Assembly: GCA_964581175.1 (NCBI GenBank)
Contig: CAZONI010000004.1
Location: 35,392 to 99,391, forward strand
DNA: 64,000 nt
Direction of reading: 5' to 3'
Source of the DNA: B46-G9 sp964581175
GTDB lineage: Bacteria; Desulfobacterota; DSM-4660; Desulfatiglandales; Desulfatiglandaceae
A model generated the notes under the pieces. That model made no database searches. It saw only the letters and a program-made list of their open reading frames with translations, and was not told where the DNA came from. Position 1 is the first letter of the stretch. Each line of letters opens with the position of its first letter. This document shows positions 9,255 through 18,978 of this stretch, piece after piece. A program made the position numbers and the translations under genes.

Positions 9255-11114
9255 ATGGGAGAGTATTTTGAAGAGAGCGGGCTTTTCTCGGAGATGGATC
9301 TCCAGTTCGCCCGGTTCATAGCGAGGACCTCCAACCACCCTGACCGGGCCCTGTCCCTGGCGGCGGCCCTCGCGAGCAGGGCAACAGGGAACGGCCACGT
9401 GTGTCTCGACCTCAAGACGGTGGCGGGGCAGCCTCTCGACCCTGACGGCGTTCCCGGAAATCCCTTCGCCTGCCCGGACCTGCCGATCTGGCTCGAGAGC
9501 CTGCAAAATGCAACTGCCGTGGGGCGCCCGGGTGATGACGCCCCCCTGATACTCGATGAGCAGCACCGGCTCTACCTCTTCCGCTACTGGGAATACGAGC
9601 ACCACCTGGTCGAGAAAATACTGGAGTGGACGGAAAAGGACCTTGACCGCTCTGATGAGGCCTTCCTGAAAGAGGAACTTGGCGGGTTGTTCAATGGGGG
9701 AAACGGTTCCAGGCCTGACTGGCAGGAGGTGGCCTGTTTCACCGCCGCCACCAGGAAGTTCTCTGTTATCTCCGGGGGACCGGGAACCGGCAAGAGCACC
9801 GTCGTTTCCAGGATACTGGCCCTCCTCGCCCTGCAGGAACGTGGAAATCCTTTCCGGACCGCCCTGGCGGCGCCGACCGGAAAGGCCGCCCAGAGGCTCC
9901 AGGAAGCCATCCGGGCCGGCGCCGGAGACCTCCCGCTGCCCCCATCGATCCGGGAAACGCTCCCCTCGGAGGCATCCACCATCCACCGCCTCCTCGGACC
10001 CATTGCCGGTTCCCCGTTTTTTCACCACAACGCGGCAAACCCCCTGGCGGTTGACGGGGTCATCGTCGATGAGGCATCCATGGTGGACCTCCCCCTCATG
10101 TCGAAGCTCGTGCAGGCCCTTCCCCCTCACGCCAGGCTCATCCTTCTGGGCGACCAGGATCAGCTTGCTTCGGTGGAAGCAGGGGCGGTGTTGGGCGACC
10201 TCTGCGACCGGGGGGCGCCCCACTTCCATACCGATGCCTTTTCCAGTCGCTATTATGAGGTGACCGGACAGGTGATTCCCGGAGGGGCCGGCCCGGCTGT
10301 CCAGGATTCCCTGGTCCGGCTCGAGAAGAACTATCGTTTCGGACGGACCAGCGGCATAGGCATTGTGAGTCGTGCCGTGAACCGGGGAGACGGACACGAG
10401 GCGATCGAGGCGCTCAAAACCGGGCCCCGGCACGACACCCTCTGGGTGAGACTCCCCGACCCTCAAATCCTGCCTGCCGCCCTCAAGAAAGAGGCGCTCT
10501 CCGGCTACAGGGCCTGCCTGGAGGCACATGACCCCCTGCAGGCCTTTTCCGAACTGGAGCGGTTCCGGATTCTGTGCGCCATACGGAAGGGCCCCTTCGG
10601 CGTCCTGTCCCTGAACCGGATTGTGGAGCGAATCCTGCGGGCGGAGCATCTTATCAGGCCCGAGGGCCTCTGGTACAGGGGAAGACCCATCCTCATTCTG
10701 CGAAACGACTACGCTCTGGGCCTCTTCAACGGGGATATGGGGCTCATACTGCCTGACAGGGATTCGGACGGGGATCTCCGTGCGTTTTTCAGAAAACAGG
10801 ATGGTTCCCTACGAAAAATCCACCCGGCAAGACTGCCGGACCATGAGACCGTCTTTGCCATGACCGTGCACAAGAGCCAGGGCTCGGAATTCGAAAAGGT
10901 CATCCTGCTTCTCCCCGATCAACCCTCGCCCGTCCTGACCCGCGAACTCATTTACACCGGGTTGACGCGCGCCCGGAAAAAGGTGGCGGTGTGGGGGCGG
11001 GAGGATGTCTTTGTGGAAGGGGTCAGCCGGTGCATAGCACGGTCATCGGGCCTGAGGGACGCCCTTTGGGGAAAAGACATAACTTTGGGAGAGTCGGCTG
11101 CTGCTAAATCGTGA
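9255..11114 (+). CDS. recD: RecD-like helicase (exodeoxyribonuclease V alpha subunit)
   Basis: 619 residues, close to E. coli RecD (608). A helical N-terminal domain (1-160) precedes the SF1B core: Walker A SGGPGTGKST near 174, VDEASMVDLPLM near 272, GDQDQLASVEAGAVLGD near 298, HKSQGSEFEKV near 538 and TGLTRARKKVAVWG near the end. RecD is the 5'-3' motor of RecBCD. ATG 9255 follows AGAGAGG. The gene is in one operon with recB (18-base gap). The motif set and length separate it from RecD2, which carries a longer N-terminal region. Confidence 0.93.
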   Translation: MGEYFEESGLFSEMDLQFARFIARTSNHPDRALSLAAALASRATGNGHVCLDLKTVAGQPLDPDGVPGNPFACPDLPIWLESLQNATAVGRPGDDAPLILDEQHRLYLFRYWEYEHHLVEKILEWTEKDLDRSDEAFLKEELGGLFNGGNGSRPDWQEVACFTAATRKFSVISGGPGTGKSTVVSRILALLALQERGNPFRTALAAPTGKAAQRLQEAIRAGAGDLPLPPSIRETLPSEASTIHRLLGPIAGSPFFHHNAANPLAVDGVIVDEASMVDLPLMSKLVQALPPHARLILLGDQDQLASVEAGAVLGDLCDRGAPHFHTDAFSSRYYEVTGQVIPGGAGPAVQDSLVRLEKNYRFGRTSGIGIVSRAVNRGDGHEAIEALKTGPRHDTLWVRLPDPQILPAALKKEALSGYRACLEAHDPLQAFSELERFRILCAIRKGPFGVLSLNRIVERILRAEHLIRPEGLWYRGRPILILRNDYALGLFNGDMGLILPDRDSDGDLRAFFRKQDGSLRKIHPARLPDHETVFAMTVHKSQGSEFEKVILLLPDQPSPVLTRELIYTGLTRARKKVAVWGREDVFVEGVSRCIARSSGLRDALWGKDITLGESAAAKS

Positions 11115-11456
11115 AGCTCAGGGAGGAAGCCTTTTCTGAAGTGACTGGTGAGAGGGTGCCGTCTTTTCGTAACTTATCAGTGGGGGAACCCGCAGCTCGA
11201 CGAAGTCGAGAATGCGGAGGGGGTAGCTATCCCACGCTGACAAGTCACTGAAAAGACCAGCCCGGAACCTCGGAACGGAAGAAATGGCTCCCTCTCTGAG
11301 CATCGAGGTACGGAAGAACCTGATGAACGATGCATTATTAGTCAAATAGGAATATTTCTTTCCCGGTCTGTCCTGTTTTGTGATATACGAACGATGTTTA
11401 CGGCGTCGGCGTAGTAACCTTTCTTTTCACCCCGAACCAGTGAAAGGAGGCTCCCC
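11115..11456. other. 342-base intergenic region with imperfect inverted repeats
   Basis: No convincing gene. An arm CTTTTCTGAAGTGACT near 11132 pairs, with a three-base bulge, with AAGTCACTGAAAAG near 11243. Inside it TCAGTGGGG near 11178 pairs with CCCACGCTGA near 11231, and CTCGAC-GAA-GTCGAG forms a small central hairpin near 11192-11208. ACGGAAGAA occurs twice (about 11275 and 11311). The 3' part carries the AAAGGAGG ribosome site of the acyl-CoA ligase (11442-11449). The structured part may be a remnant of a repeat element or a recD 3' structure. Confidence 0.45.
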
Positions 11457-13202
11457 ATGTCACGCACACCCTGGGAAAGTCCGAAATGGCCCGAACACGT
11501 CCCGCATGAAGTAAGCGGGTATGAAAAACCGCTCTTTTCCCTCCTCGACGACGCTGCCCGTGAATTTCCGGATGCCACATACACCATATTCGCGGATACA
11601 TCAAGGACCTTTGCCCAGGTCAGAGATACGGCGGACCGGATCGCCAACTTTCTCGCCTCCCGGGGTATCCGAAAAGGGGACCGGGTAGCCATTTTCCTCC
11701 CCAATCTCCCCCACTATCCCGAAATCTTCTTCGGCATCCTGAAGGCCGGGGGGGTCTGCGTCACCTGCAACCCCCTGTACAAGGCATCCGAACTCCATTA
11801 CCAGCTCAAGGACTCGGGGTCCAGGGCCGTGTTTGTCATGGACCATCCAAATTTCTACCCAACAGCTGTGGAGGCGGCCGGGGAAACGGATGTGGAAACG
11901 GTGGTGATCTGCAACGTGAAATCCTATCTGCCGTGGCTCAAGGGTACTCTCGGTTCACTCCTGGGAAAGATTCCCAAGGCCGATCGGCACGAACCGGGGC
12001 ATTTCCTGTTCGACGAGGCGGTAAAATCGGCGCGGCCGGAACCGCCCCGGATCGAGGTCGACCCGGTGAAGGACATTGCCAATATCCTCTACACCGGGGG
12101 CACCACCGGCGTTCCCAAGGGCGCATGCCTCAGCCATGCCAATCTGGTCTCCAATGTGATGACGCTGCAGGAATGGGTATGGGTGGAACCGAAACCGGGC
12201 AAACCCAAGGCGCAGATCGCCAGGGGAGGGGAACATACCTTTCTCGGCGTTCTCCCCTGGTACCACAGCTTCGGTCTCGCTGCGGTCATGCTGTGGAGCT
12301 GTTATACCGGGTCGAGGGCGGTCTGCATCCCGGATCCCCGGGCCGGGAATCCTCCGTTTACCGAGGTCCTGAAGGCCGTCGAAAAATACAAGGTGACCAC
12401 CATGTCGGCCGTGCCCACCATCTATTCGGCTTTCGTCAATCAACCCCTGCTGAACCGCTTCGACCTCTCATCTCTCGTGGGCTGCGGCTCAGCAGCAGCC
12501 CCGCTCCCTGTTGAAGTTCTCAGGCAATTCGAGGAAAAGACCGGTGCCGTCATATTCGAGGCCTATGGAATGACCGAAACTTCTCCAGCTCTCACCGTGA
12601 ACCCCACAAACTTGGAACAGCGCAAGGTGGGATCTGTGGGCCTCCCCCTTCCCAATACGGACATCAAGATCGTGGACCTGGAGACCGGCCTCCGGGACCT
12701 GCCCGACGGAGAGGATGGGGAGATCGCCGCATCCGGTCCTCAGATCATGCTCGGCTACTGGAACAAGCCCGAGGAAAACGAGGCCATGTTTCGGGAAATC
12801 GACGGGAAAAAATTCCTGTTAACAGGTGATATCGGCCACTTCGACGAAGATGGGTTCCTGGTCATTACCGACCGAAAGAAAGACCTCATCCTGGTGGGTG
12901 GATTCAATGCTTACCCGAAAGAGATAGAAGAAGTCCTTTACACCCATCCCAAAGTTGCCCTTGCGGCCGTGGTCGGCGTGCCCGATGAAAAGTCGGGCGA
13001 GGCAGTGAAGGCATTCATCCAGCTCAAGCCCGGAGAGAAAGCCACGGAGGAAGAAATCATCGGGTTCTGCAAGGACAAGATGGCCGGGTATAAACGGCCC
13101 AGAGAAATAGAATTTCGTGATGAACTCCCCATATCGGTGGTGGGGAAGGTCTTGCGCAAGGTGCTCAGGGACGAGGAAATGGCCAAGCGCAAGACGTCAT
13201 GA
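11457..13202 (+). CDS. AMP-forming long-chain acyl-CoA ligase (FadD-like)
   Basis: 581 residues of the adenylate-forming superfamily. The phosphate-binding loop is YTGGTTGVPKG near 213, the acyl-adenylate motif is YGMTETSP near 365, and the hinge region reads LTGDIGHFDEDGFLVITDRKKDLI. The catalytic lysine lies in the C-terminal VGKVLRKVLR. The enzyme should activate a carboxylic acid with ATP and couple it to CoA, feeding beta-oxidation or lipid synthesis. Motif spacing fits medium- to long-chain fatty acid ligases rather than acetyl-CoA synthetase. ATG 11457 has AAAGGAGG with 7 bases of spacing. Its stop overlaps the start of sfsA (ATGA), so they are co-translated. Chain-length specificity cannot be read. 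Confidence 0.92.
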   Translation: MSRTPWESPKWPEHVPHEVSGYEKPLFSLLDDAAREFPDATYTIFADTSRTFAQVRDTADRIANFLASRGIRKGDRVAIFLPNLPHYPEIFFGILKAGGVCVTCNPLYKASELHYQLKDSGSRAVFVMDHPNFYPTAVEAAGETDVETVVICNVKSYLPWLKGTLGSLLGKIPKADRHEPGHFLFDEAVKSARPEPPRIEVDPVKDIANILYTGGTTGVPKGACLSHANLVSNVMTLQEWVWVEPKPGKPKAQIARGGEHTFLGVLPWYHSFGLAAVMLWSCYTGSRAVCIPDPRAGNPPFTEVLKAVEKYKVTTMSAVPTIYSAFVNQPLLNRFDLSSLVGCGSAAAPLPVEVLRQFEEKTGAVIFEAYGMTETSPALTVNPTNLEQRKVGSVGLPLPNTDIKIVDLETGLRDLPDGEDGEIAASGPQIMLGYWNKPEENEAMFREIDGKKFLLTGDIGHFDEDGFLVITDRKKDLILVGGFNAYPKEIEEVLYTHPKVALAAVVGVPDEKSGEAVKAFIQLKPGEKATEEEIIGFCKDKMAGYKRPREIEFRDELPISVVGKVLRKVLRDEEMAKRKTS

Positions 13203-13918
13203 GTGGGAAAACAGCCAATTTCCTGGCATGGCCGGCGCTCGTGAAAGGCACGCTTCTCAGGCGGTACAAGCGGTTTATTGCCGATGTGCGGCTCCAAAAC
13301 GGTCACGTGGCGGCTGCCCACTGCCCCAATTCCGGAAGCATGGAGACCTGCTCCGAGCCCGGTCGTCCGGTGTATCTCTCCCGTCATCACGACAACCCCA
13401 AACGGCGGCTCAAATATACGTGGGAAATCATAGACATGCCCTCCTGCCTGGTGGGAGTGAATACCCTGGTTCCCAACAGGCTCGTCAAAATGGCCGCCGG
13501 GGAGGGGGTGATCCCGGAGTTGACCGGGTACGAAACGATCCGGTCGGAGGTGAAATACGGTGCTCACTCCCGCATCGATCTCCTGCTTGAGAGAAACGGA
13601 ACGCAATGCTTCGTGGAAATCAAGAACTGTACACTGGTTACCGCAGGGACAGCCTATTTTCCCGACGCCGTGACAGCGCGGGGGCTGAAGCACCTGGTCG
13701 AACTCCAGGAGCAGGTGCGTCGCGGAAACCGGGCTGTCATGTTCTACCTCGTCCAGCGCATGGATGCAAAGACATTCAGGCCCGCGGATCACATCGATCC
13801 TGATTATGGCAGGGAACTTCGAAAGGCGGTAAAAAAGGGGGTGGAAATCCTGGTCTATGATGTGACAATCGACCTCAACGGAATCAGTCTGAACCGGCGG
13901 CTTCCTCACCGCATCTGA
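13199..13918 (+). CDS. sfsA: SfsA family nuclease-like protein
   Basis: 239 residues, matching SfsA over its full length: an N-terminal OB-like part (RRYKRFIADVRLQNG, AAHCPNSGSMETC) and a PD-(D/E)XK-like core with the acidic/lysine pair in SRIDLLLERNGTQCFVEIKN. SfsA proteins bind and can cleave nucleic acid; the old name comes from sugar fermentation stimulation in E. coli. The ATG overlaps the stop of the acyl-CoA ligase gene, so translation is coupled, although no functional link is known. Confidence 0.92.
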   Translation: MSGKTANFLAWPALVKGTLLRRYKRFIADVRLQNGHVAAAHCPNSGSMETCSEPGRPVYLSRHHDNPKRRLKYTWEIIDMPSCLVGVNTLVPNRLVKMAAGEGVIPELTGYETIRSEVKYGAHSRIDLLLERNGTQCFVEIKNCTLVTAGTAYFPDAVTARGLKHLVELQEQVRRGNRAVMFYLVQRMDAKTFRPADHIDPDYGRELRKAVKKGVEILVYDVTIDLNGISLNRRLPHRI

Positions 13919-13941
13919 TCCGAGAAAGATGATAGTGCCGA

Positions 13942-15702
13942 ATGCTATTTGAGAGACACCAGACTGCGAAGAACATCCTGAAACGCTACCACCTGGATGA
14001 GCGAATCCTCACACTGCTCGTTGCTGCCCTCATTGGCGCCTTGAGCGGATATGGCGCTGTGCTCTTTCGGCTCATGATAAAGGTGGCCCAGTATGCCTTT
14101 TATCGGAACACCAATGACATTCTCACGTTTGCCCACACGCTCCCCCTGTATGTAATCGTTGGAATTCCCTGTCTCGGGGGTTTGCTGGTGGGGATTATCG
14201 TGAGTTTCGGGGCCAGCGAAGCCAAGGGACACGGGGTCCCGGAGGTCATGGAGGCAGTAGCTTTACGCAGCGGCAGGATCAGGAAGCGGGTCGCTGCAGC
14301 CAAGATCATGGCCTCCGCCATCTGCATAGGCTCAGGCGGTTCTGTGGGAAGAGAGGGTCCCATCGTGCAGATCGGCTCTTCCCTGGCTTCCACCGTTTCC
14401 CAGCTATTCAATGTCTCCCGCATGAAGCAAAGGACCATGGTGGGGTGCGGAGCGGCGGCGGGCATTGCGGCAACCTTCAATGCCCCCATCGCGGGAGTCC
14501 TGTTTGCCCTGGAAATTCTCCTGGGCGATTTCGGCATCGCCTCCTTTTCGCCGGTGGTCCTTTCTTCCGTGACCGCGACAACCATTTCCCGGCACTATTT
14601 CGGGGACTTCCCGGCATTTACCATCCCCACTTACCGCCTCGAGACCCTGTGGGAATTCGCCATATACCCGTTTCTCGGGCTCTTTGCCGGGCTGGTTGCC
14701 GTGCTGTTCATCGTGACGCTCTACAAGACGGAAGATCTCTTCGACGCCGTCCCGCTTCCCCAGTGGCTCAAGCCCGCCCTGGGCGGTCTCCTGCTCGGCC
14801 TCATCCTGATCAAGTTCCCGCATGTTTTCGGGGTGGGCTACGGCGCCATCAACGAGGCCCTCTTCAACAGGCTCCCCGGAATGTTCCTCTTTTTCCTCGT
14901 GTTCCTCAAGATTGCAGCCACATCCATCACCCTGGGGGCTGGGGGATCGGGCGGCATCTTCGCGCCGTCCCTGTTCATCGGCGCCATGGCCGGGGGATTC
15001 TTCGGATGGATCGCGAATCTCCTTTTTCCCGCCCTCACGGCGTCCCCTGCAGCCTACGCCCTCGTGGGAATGGGGGCGGTAGTGGCAGGCACAACCCACG
15101 CTCCCATAACCGCGATCATTATCATCTTTGAGATGAGCGGCAATTACAAGATTATCCTTCCCATGATGATTACCTGTATCCTGAGCACCATCCTGGCCTC
15201 CTCACTGAAAAAAGGTTCTATTTACACCATCAAATTGCTCCGCAGGAACGTTGATATCTCCGGCGGCATGGAACAGAATATCCTGCGCTCCATGGAAGTG
15301 GGTCGTTTTATGACGGAAACCCCCCCGACGGTCCCGGAGGGCATGAACCTCCTGAATCTCATAAATACCCTTAAAGAGGAAGACGTCTCATACCTCCACG
15401 TGGTGAATGAAAACAATGACCTGACCGGGATCATCTCGTTCAGGGACATCAGACCTCTATTTGAAGAAGAGGAACTGCACCTGCTCGTGGTGGCAAAAGA
15501 TGTTGCCACGGAGAATCCGAAAACCGTGCGGGCCCACGACAGCATATTGACGGCACTGCAGACCATGAGCTCCCTCGGCGTATCCCAACTGCCTGTCGTG
15601 GGCGGTGAGAACGGGAAGAAAGTGATCGGCATCCTCAGGGACAAGGATGTCATAGCCGCGTACGATAAGGCCGTCATCCGAAGAGAAATCGAAACCGAGT
15701 AG
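13942..15702 (+). CDS. ClC-type chloride channel/antiporter with C-terminal CBS pair
   Basis: 586 residues. The first 440 form a ClC fold with about ten hydrophobic helices. The selectivity signatures are present: GSGGSVGREGPIVQIGSS near 130-147 (containing the gating glutamate of GREGP), GAGGSGGIFAPSLFIGA near 333, and GAVVAGTTHAPITAIIIIFEM near 375. Two CBS domains fill residues about 451-580 (FMTETPPTVPEGMNLLNLI, then VATENPKTVRAHDSILTAL) and probably sense adenine nucleotides. The retained gating glutamate permits either channel or Cl-/H+ (or fluoride-type) antiport. ATG 13942 lies 24 bases after sfsA with only a weak ribosome site. Confidence 0.9.
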   Translation: MLFERHQTAKNILKRYHLDERILTLLVAALIGALSGYGAVLFRLMIKVAQYAFYRNTNDILTFAHTLPLYVIVGIPCLGGLLVGIIVSFGASEAKGHGVPEVMEAVALRSGRIRKRVAAAKIMASAICIGSGGSVGREGPIVQIGSSLASTVSQLFNVSRMKQRTMVGCGAAAGIAATFNAPIAGVLFALEILLGDFGIASFSPVVLSSVTATTISRHYFGDFPAFTIPTYRLETLWEFAIYPFLGLFAGLVAVLFIVTLYKTEDLFDAVPLPQWLKPALGGLLLGLILIKFPHVFGVGYGAINEALFNRLPGMFLFFLVFLKIAATSITLGAGGSGGIFAPSLFIGAMAGGFFGWIANLLFPALTASPAAYALVGMGAVVAGTTHAPITAIIIIFEMSGNYKIILPMMITCILSTILASSLKKGSIYTIKLLRRNVDISGGMEQNILRSMEVGRFMTETPPTVPEGMNLLNLINTLKEEDVSYLHVVNENNDLTGIISFRDIRPLFEEEELHLLVVAKDVATENPKTVRAHDSILTALQTMSSLGVSQLPVVGGENGKKVIGILRDKDVIAAYDKAVIRREIETE

Positions 15703-15762
15703 GACGCAAGCACCTCCGTGGTACCGGTTGACATATGAGTGCGGATGGTGTTCTGTAGTCGT

Positions 15763-18700
15763 ATGAAATTCATCGCCGACCTCCACATCCATTCCCGCTA
15801 TTCACGGGCCACGTCAAAGGCCCTTGACCCCGAACAACTCTTCCTTTGGGCCCGGAAAAAAGGGATCTCGGTCATCGGCACGGGAGATTTTACCCATCCC
15901 GCATGGCTGTCCGAACTCAGGGAAAAGCTGGTTGAGGCGGAGGACGGGCTTTTCCGGCTGAAGCCCGCTCTGGAAAAGCGGGCGGAGAGGGATCTGCCCC
16001 GAGGTTGCTCCGGTGCAACCAGGTTTTTGCTTACGGGCGAAATCAGCTGCATCTACAAAAAAAACGGCAAGACCCGGAAGGTCCACCACCTGATTCTCAT
16101 GCCCGACATGCCTTCGGTAGAACGATTCCAGAAGCGGCTGGACCAGGTGGGAAACATCACCTCCGACGGCAGGCCGATCCTGGGACTCGACTCCCGCAAC
16201 CTCCTGGAAATGACGCTGGAGGCCGACGACAGGGCTTTTTTCATCCCGGCGCATGTCTGGACGCCCTGGTTTTCCCTTTTCGGCTCCAAGTCCGGATTCG
16301 ATGCGATCGAAGAGTGCTTTGAGGACCTGACCCCCCACATCCATTGTCTTGAAACCGGCCTGTCCTCGGACCCGGCCATGAACCGCCTCATATCCGCCCT
16401 GGACAGATACCTGCTGGTGTCCAATTCCGATGCCCACTCGGCATCAAAACTGGGCCGCGAGGCAAACCTCTTTGACACGGCCCTGGATTATCCACACATG
16501 GTCCGTGCCATGACAGGGAAAGACGGTTTCATGGGGACCGTCGAGTTTTATCCGGAAGAGGGAAAGTACCACCTCGACGGACACCGGAAATGCGGGGTGC
16601 GGTTTAACCCAAGTGAGACACGGGAACACGGGGGGGTCTGCCCGGGGTGCGGCAAACCCCTGACCGTGGGCGTTCTGAACCGGATATATGAACTTGCGGA
16701 CCGGCAAAAGCCGTTACTCACCAGGGAAGTTTACAGCCTGATTCCCCTGACGGAGGTCCTGTCCGAATTGCTGGGCTGTGGACCTGCCGCCAAGAAGGTC
16801 ACGATCCAGTATGAGAAACTCCTCCGGGATCTGGGCCCCGAACTCGAGATTCTGATGGAAGCGCCCCTCCCGGCGATCGAAAAAAAGGGCGGGGAATTGC
16901 TCGCGGAGGCCGTCAGGAGGATGCGCAAGGGCCGTGTGATCCGGGAAGCCGGGTACGATGGGGAATATGGCCGTATCCGCCTCTTTTCTCCCACCGAAAG
17001 AGCTTCCCTCGCGGGCCAGCTTGCTTTTTTTCATTCTTCCAGGAAAGCTGAGGCAAAACCCCAGGCACCGGTGGACATTCAAAACCGGAAAACGGCCAAA
17101 AAGGTCAAGACACCTCTCCCGAAAAGCCCTTCTCCTCAGTCTGACCCCATCCTGGATCCCCTGAACGATGCCCAGCGGGAGGCCGTGCTCCATGCCCGGG
17201 GGCATCTGCTGGTCGTAGCGGGACCCGGGACCGGGAAGACCATGACCCTGACGCACCGGATAGCCTACCTGATCCGTTCAGGAATGGCGTTGCCCGAGGA
17301 GATCCTGGGACTCACGTTTACCCGGAAAGCCTCCCGGGAAATGGAAGAAAGGATAGTAGCCCTTTTGGGGGGAAACCAGGCCGGGATACCTCGAATCACC
17401 ACTATCCATGGATTCTGCCTGGAGATCCTCAGACAGGACGGAGACAGGATCGGGCTGGGCCCTGCCTTTTCCATCTGCCCGGAACCCGACCGGGAAGCAC
17501 TGGTACGGGCGATCATTGCTGAGAGAGGCGGGCGGAAAATCAACACGAAGACATTCCTGAAATACCTCCCCCTTCTGAAAAGAAAGACCCTTCGTGATGA
17601 AGAGGGAAATCCCTCCGACGATGCGATTGTCGGGACCTTCCGCGCGTATCGGGACCGGCTCAGGGCTATGGGCATGCTGGACCTGGACGACCTGGAGGTG
17701 GAGGGCCTCAGGCTCCTTGAGGACAACTCGGATGTGGCAGAAAAATATGCCCTGATGTATCCGGAGATCTTTGTGGACGAATACCAGGATACCAATCGGA
17801 TCCAGGTGGATATGCTGAAGGCCCTCATCCGGGCCGGCCGAGGCAGGATTGTTGCCATCGGAGATCCCGACCAGGCCATTTACGGCTTCCGGGGAGCGGA
17901 CCTCCGGAACTTCTTCAGCTTTGACGACGATTTTCCGGGGAGCGCAAAGATACGCCTCCGGCAGAACTATCGGTCCGGCGGGGTCATACTGGGAGGAGCG
18001 GCCGCCCTGATGGGCAAGGAAGAACCCCTTGAAGCGGTTTCAGGGGAACAGGGAAGCATTTCCGTCGCATCGTGCCGCAGCGAAAAGGAAGAGGCGGAAA
18101 TGATCGTCGAGGCCATCGAGAGGCTGCTCGGCGGCACCACCTACTTCTCCCTTGACAGCGGACGGGTAGCCTCTCACGAGGATGGAATGGCGGCCGGCTT
18201 CGGCGACATCGGGGTGCTCTACCGCCTCAACGCCCAGGGGGAGGCCCTTGAAGAGGCCCTGTCACGGGCAGGCATCCCGCTGGTCCGTTCCGGTGAAGCT
18301 CCGCTTATCGAAAGGAGACCCGTCAGGCTCGTCTGGCGCTTCCTTCAGACAGTCCAGTATCCCGAGACCCCCTACTACCGGGAGGACTATGCCCGGATAA
18401 TTGAGGAAATGGGCATACAAGGCATACAGGAGCCGCTCTTCAAGGAAACATCCCGCGGAGCGGACGTCGTCGTCCCGGACCTCATTGAAAACTGCTTGAG
18501 AATCCACGGCATGGAGACAGCCTCCGGAGAGGACGGCGAATCCCTGCGGCGTCTCCTTGCATGGGCCGAAGGGTTTGACCGTGATCTTCCGGCGTTCCTG
18601 GATTCGCTTGCACTGGAGAGGGGGATCGATCATGGCGGTCTTGAGGGGGACCGGGTGGGCCTCATGTCGCTCCACGCGGCAAAGGGACTCGAATGGCCGG

Positions 18701-18978
18701 TTGTATTCCTAACCGGGTGCGAAGACAGGCTCATCCCCTGCACCCTTTTCGGGGACCGGGACGATGCGGAGGAGAGAAGGCTCTTGTATGTGGGTATGAC
18801 GCGTGCACGCTCGAGGCTGATCCTCTCTCATGCGCGCCGCAGGGCCCTCAACGGACGGCTCCTGGAAATGAGCCCTTCCCCATTCCTTGACTCGCTTCCC
18901 GCGGATCTCCGGCGTCCCCTGGAACGCGGCAAATGGAAACCCAGGGCCAAACCTCACCGACAGCTCAACCTCTTCTAA
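15763..18978 (+). CDS. endonuclease Q-like PHP nuclease fused to UvrD/PcrA helicase, with C-terminal clamp-binding motif
   Basis: 1071 residues. Residues 1-430 match endonuclease Q: the PHP metal-site start ADLHIHSRYSRATSK, GTGDFTHP near 40, PAHVWTPW near 160, SNSDAHS near 220, a cysteine cluster (KCGVRF, then CPGCGKPL) near 285-305, and the closing GYDGEYGRIRLF. EndoQ nicks DNA 5' of deaminated bases such as uracil and hypoxanthine. After a basic linker, residues 470-1060 are an SF1A helicase: GPGTGKT near 487, VDEYQDTN near 670, GDPDQAIYGFRGAD near 700, LHAAKGLEW near 970 and YVGMTRAR. The last five residues, QLNLF, fit the bacterial beta-clamp motif. ATG 15763 is preferred over GTG 15739 because homologues begin at MKFIADLHIHS, although neither has a clear ribosome site. 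It may nick at lesions, then unwind. Confidence 0.88.
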   Translation: MKFIADLHIHSRYSRATSKALDPEQLFLWARKKGISVIGTGDFTHPAWLSELREKLVEAEDGLFRLKPALEKRAERDLPRGCSGATRFLLTGEISCIYKKNGKTRKVHHLILMPDMPSVERFQKRLDQVGNITSDGRPILGLDSRNLLEMTLEADDRAFFIPAHVWTPWFSLFGSKSGFDAIEECFEDLTPHIHCLETGLSSDPAMNRLISALDRYLLVSNSDAHSASKLGREANLFDTALDYPHMVRAMTGKDGFMGTVEFYPEEGKYHLDGHRKCGVRFNPSETREHGGVCPGCGKPLTVGVLNRIYELADRQKPLLTREVYSLIPLTEVLSELLGCGPAAKKVTIQYEKLLRDLGPELEILMEAPLPAIEKKGGELLAEAVRRMRKGRVIREAGYDGEYGRIRLFSPTERASLAGQLAFFHSSRKAEAKPQAPVDIQNRKTAKKVKTPLPKSPSPQSDPILDPLNDAQREAVLHARGHLLVVAGPGTGKTMTLTHRIAYLIRSGMALPEEILGLTFTRKASREMEERIVALLGGNQAGIPRITTIHGFCLEILRQDGDRIGLGPAFSICPEPDREALVRAIIAERGGRKINTKTFLKYLPLLKRKTLRDEEGNPSDDAIVGTFRAYRDRLRAMGMLDLDDLEVEGLRLLEDNSDVAEKYALMYPEIFVDEYQDTNRIQVDMLKALIRAGRGRIVAIGDPDQAIYGFRGADLRNFFSFDDDFPGSAKIRLRQNYRSGGVILGGAAALMGKEEPLEAVSGEQGSISVASCRSEKEEAEMIVEAIERLLGGTTYFSLDSGRVASHEDGMAAGFGDIGVLYRLNAQGEALEEALSRAGIPLVRSGEAPLIERRPVRLVWRFLQTVQYPETPYYREDYARIIEEMGIQGIQEPLFKETSRGADVVVPDLIENCLRIHGMETASGEDGESLRRLLAWAEGFDRDLPAFLDSLALERGIDHGGLEGDRVGLMSLHAAKGLEWPVVFLTGCEDRLIPCTLFGDRDDAEERRLLYVGMTRARSRLILSHARRRALNGRLLEMSPSPFLDSLPADLRRPLERGKWKPRAKPHRQLNLF

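Noticed and set aside
8955..10649. 564-codon minus-strand frame opposite recB-recD
   Set aside because: It is antisense to conserved helicase and nuclease motifs; long shadow frames are common in GC-rich genes.
15728..15756. TTGACA box before the EndoQ-UvrD gene as a promoter
   Set aside because: The matching -10 position reads TTCTGT, which is too weak to call.
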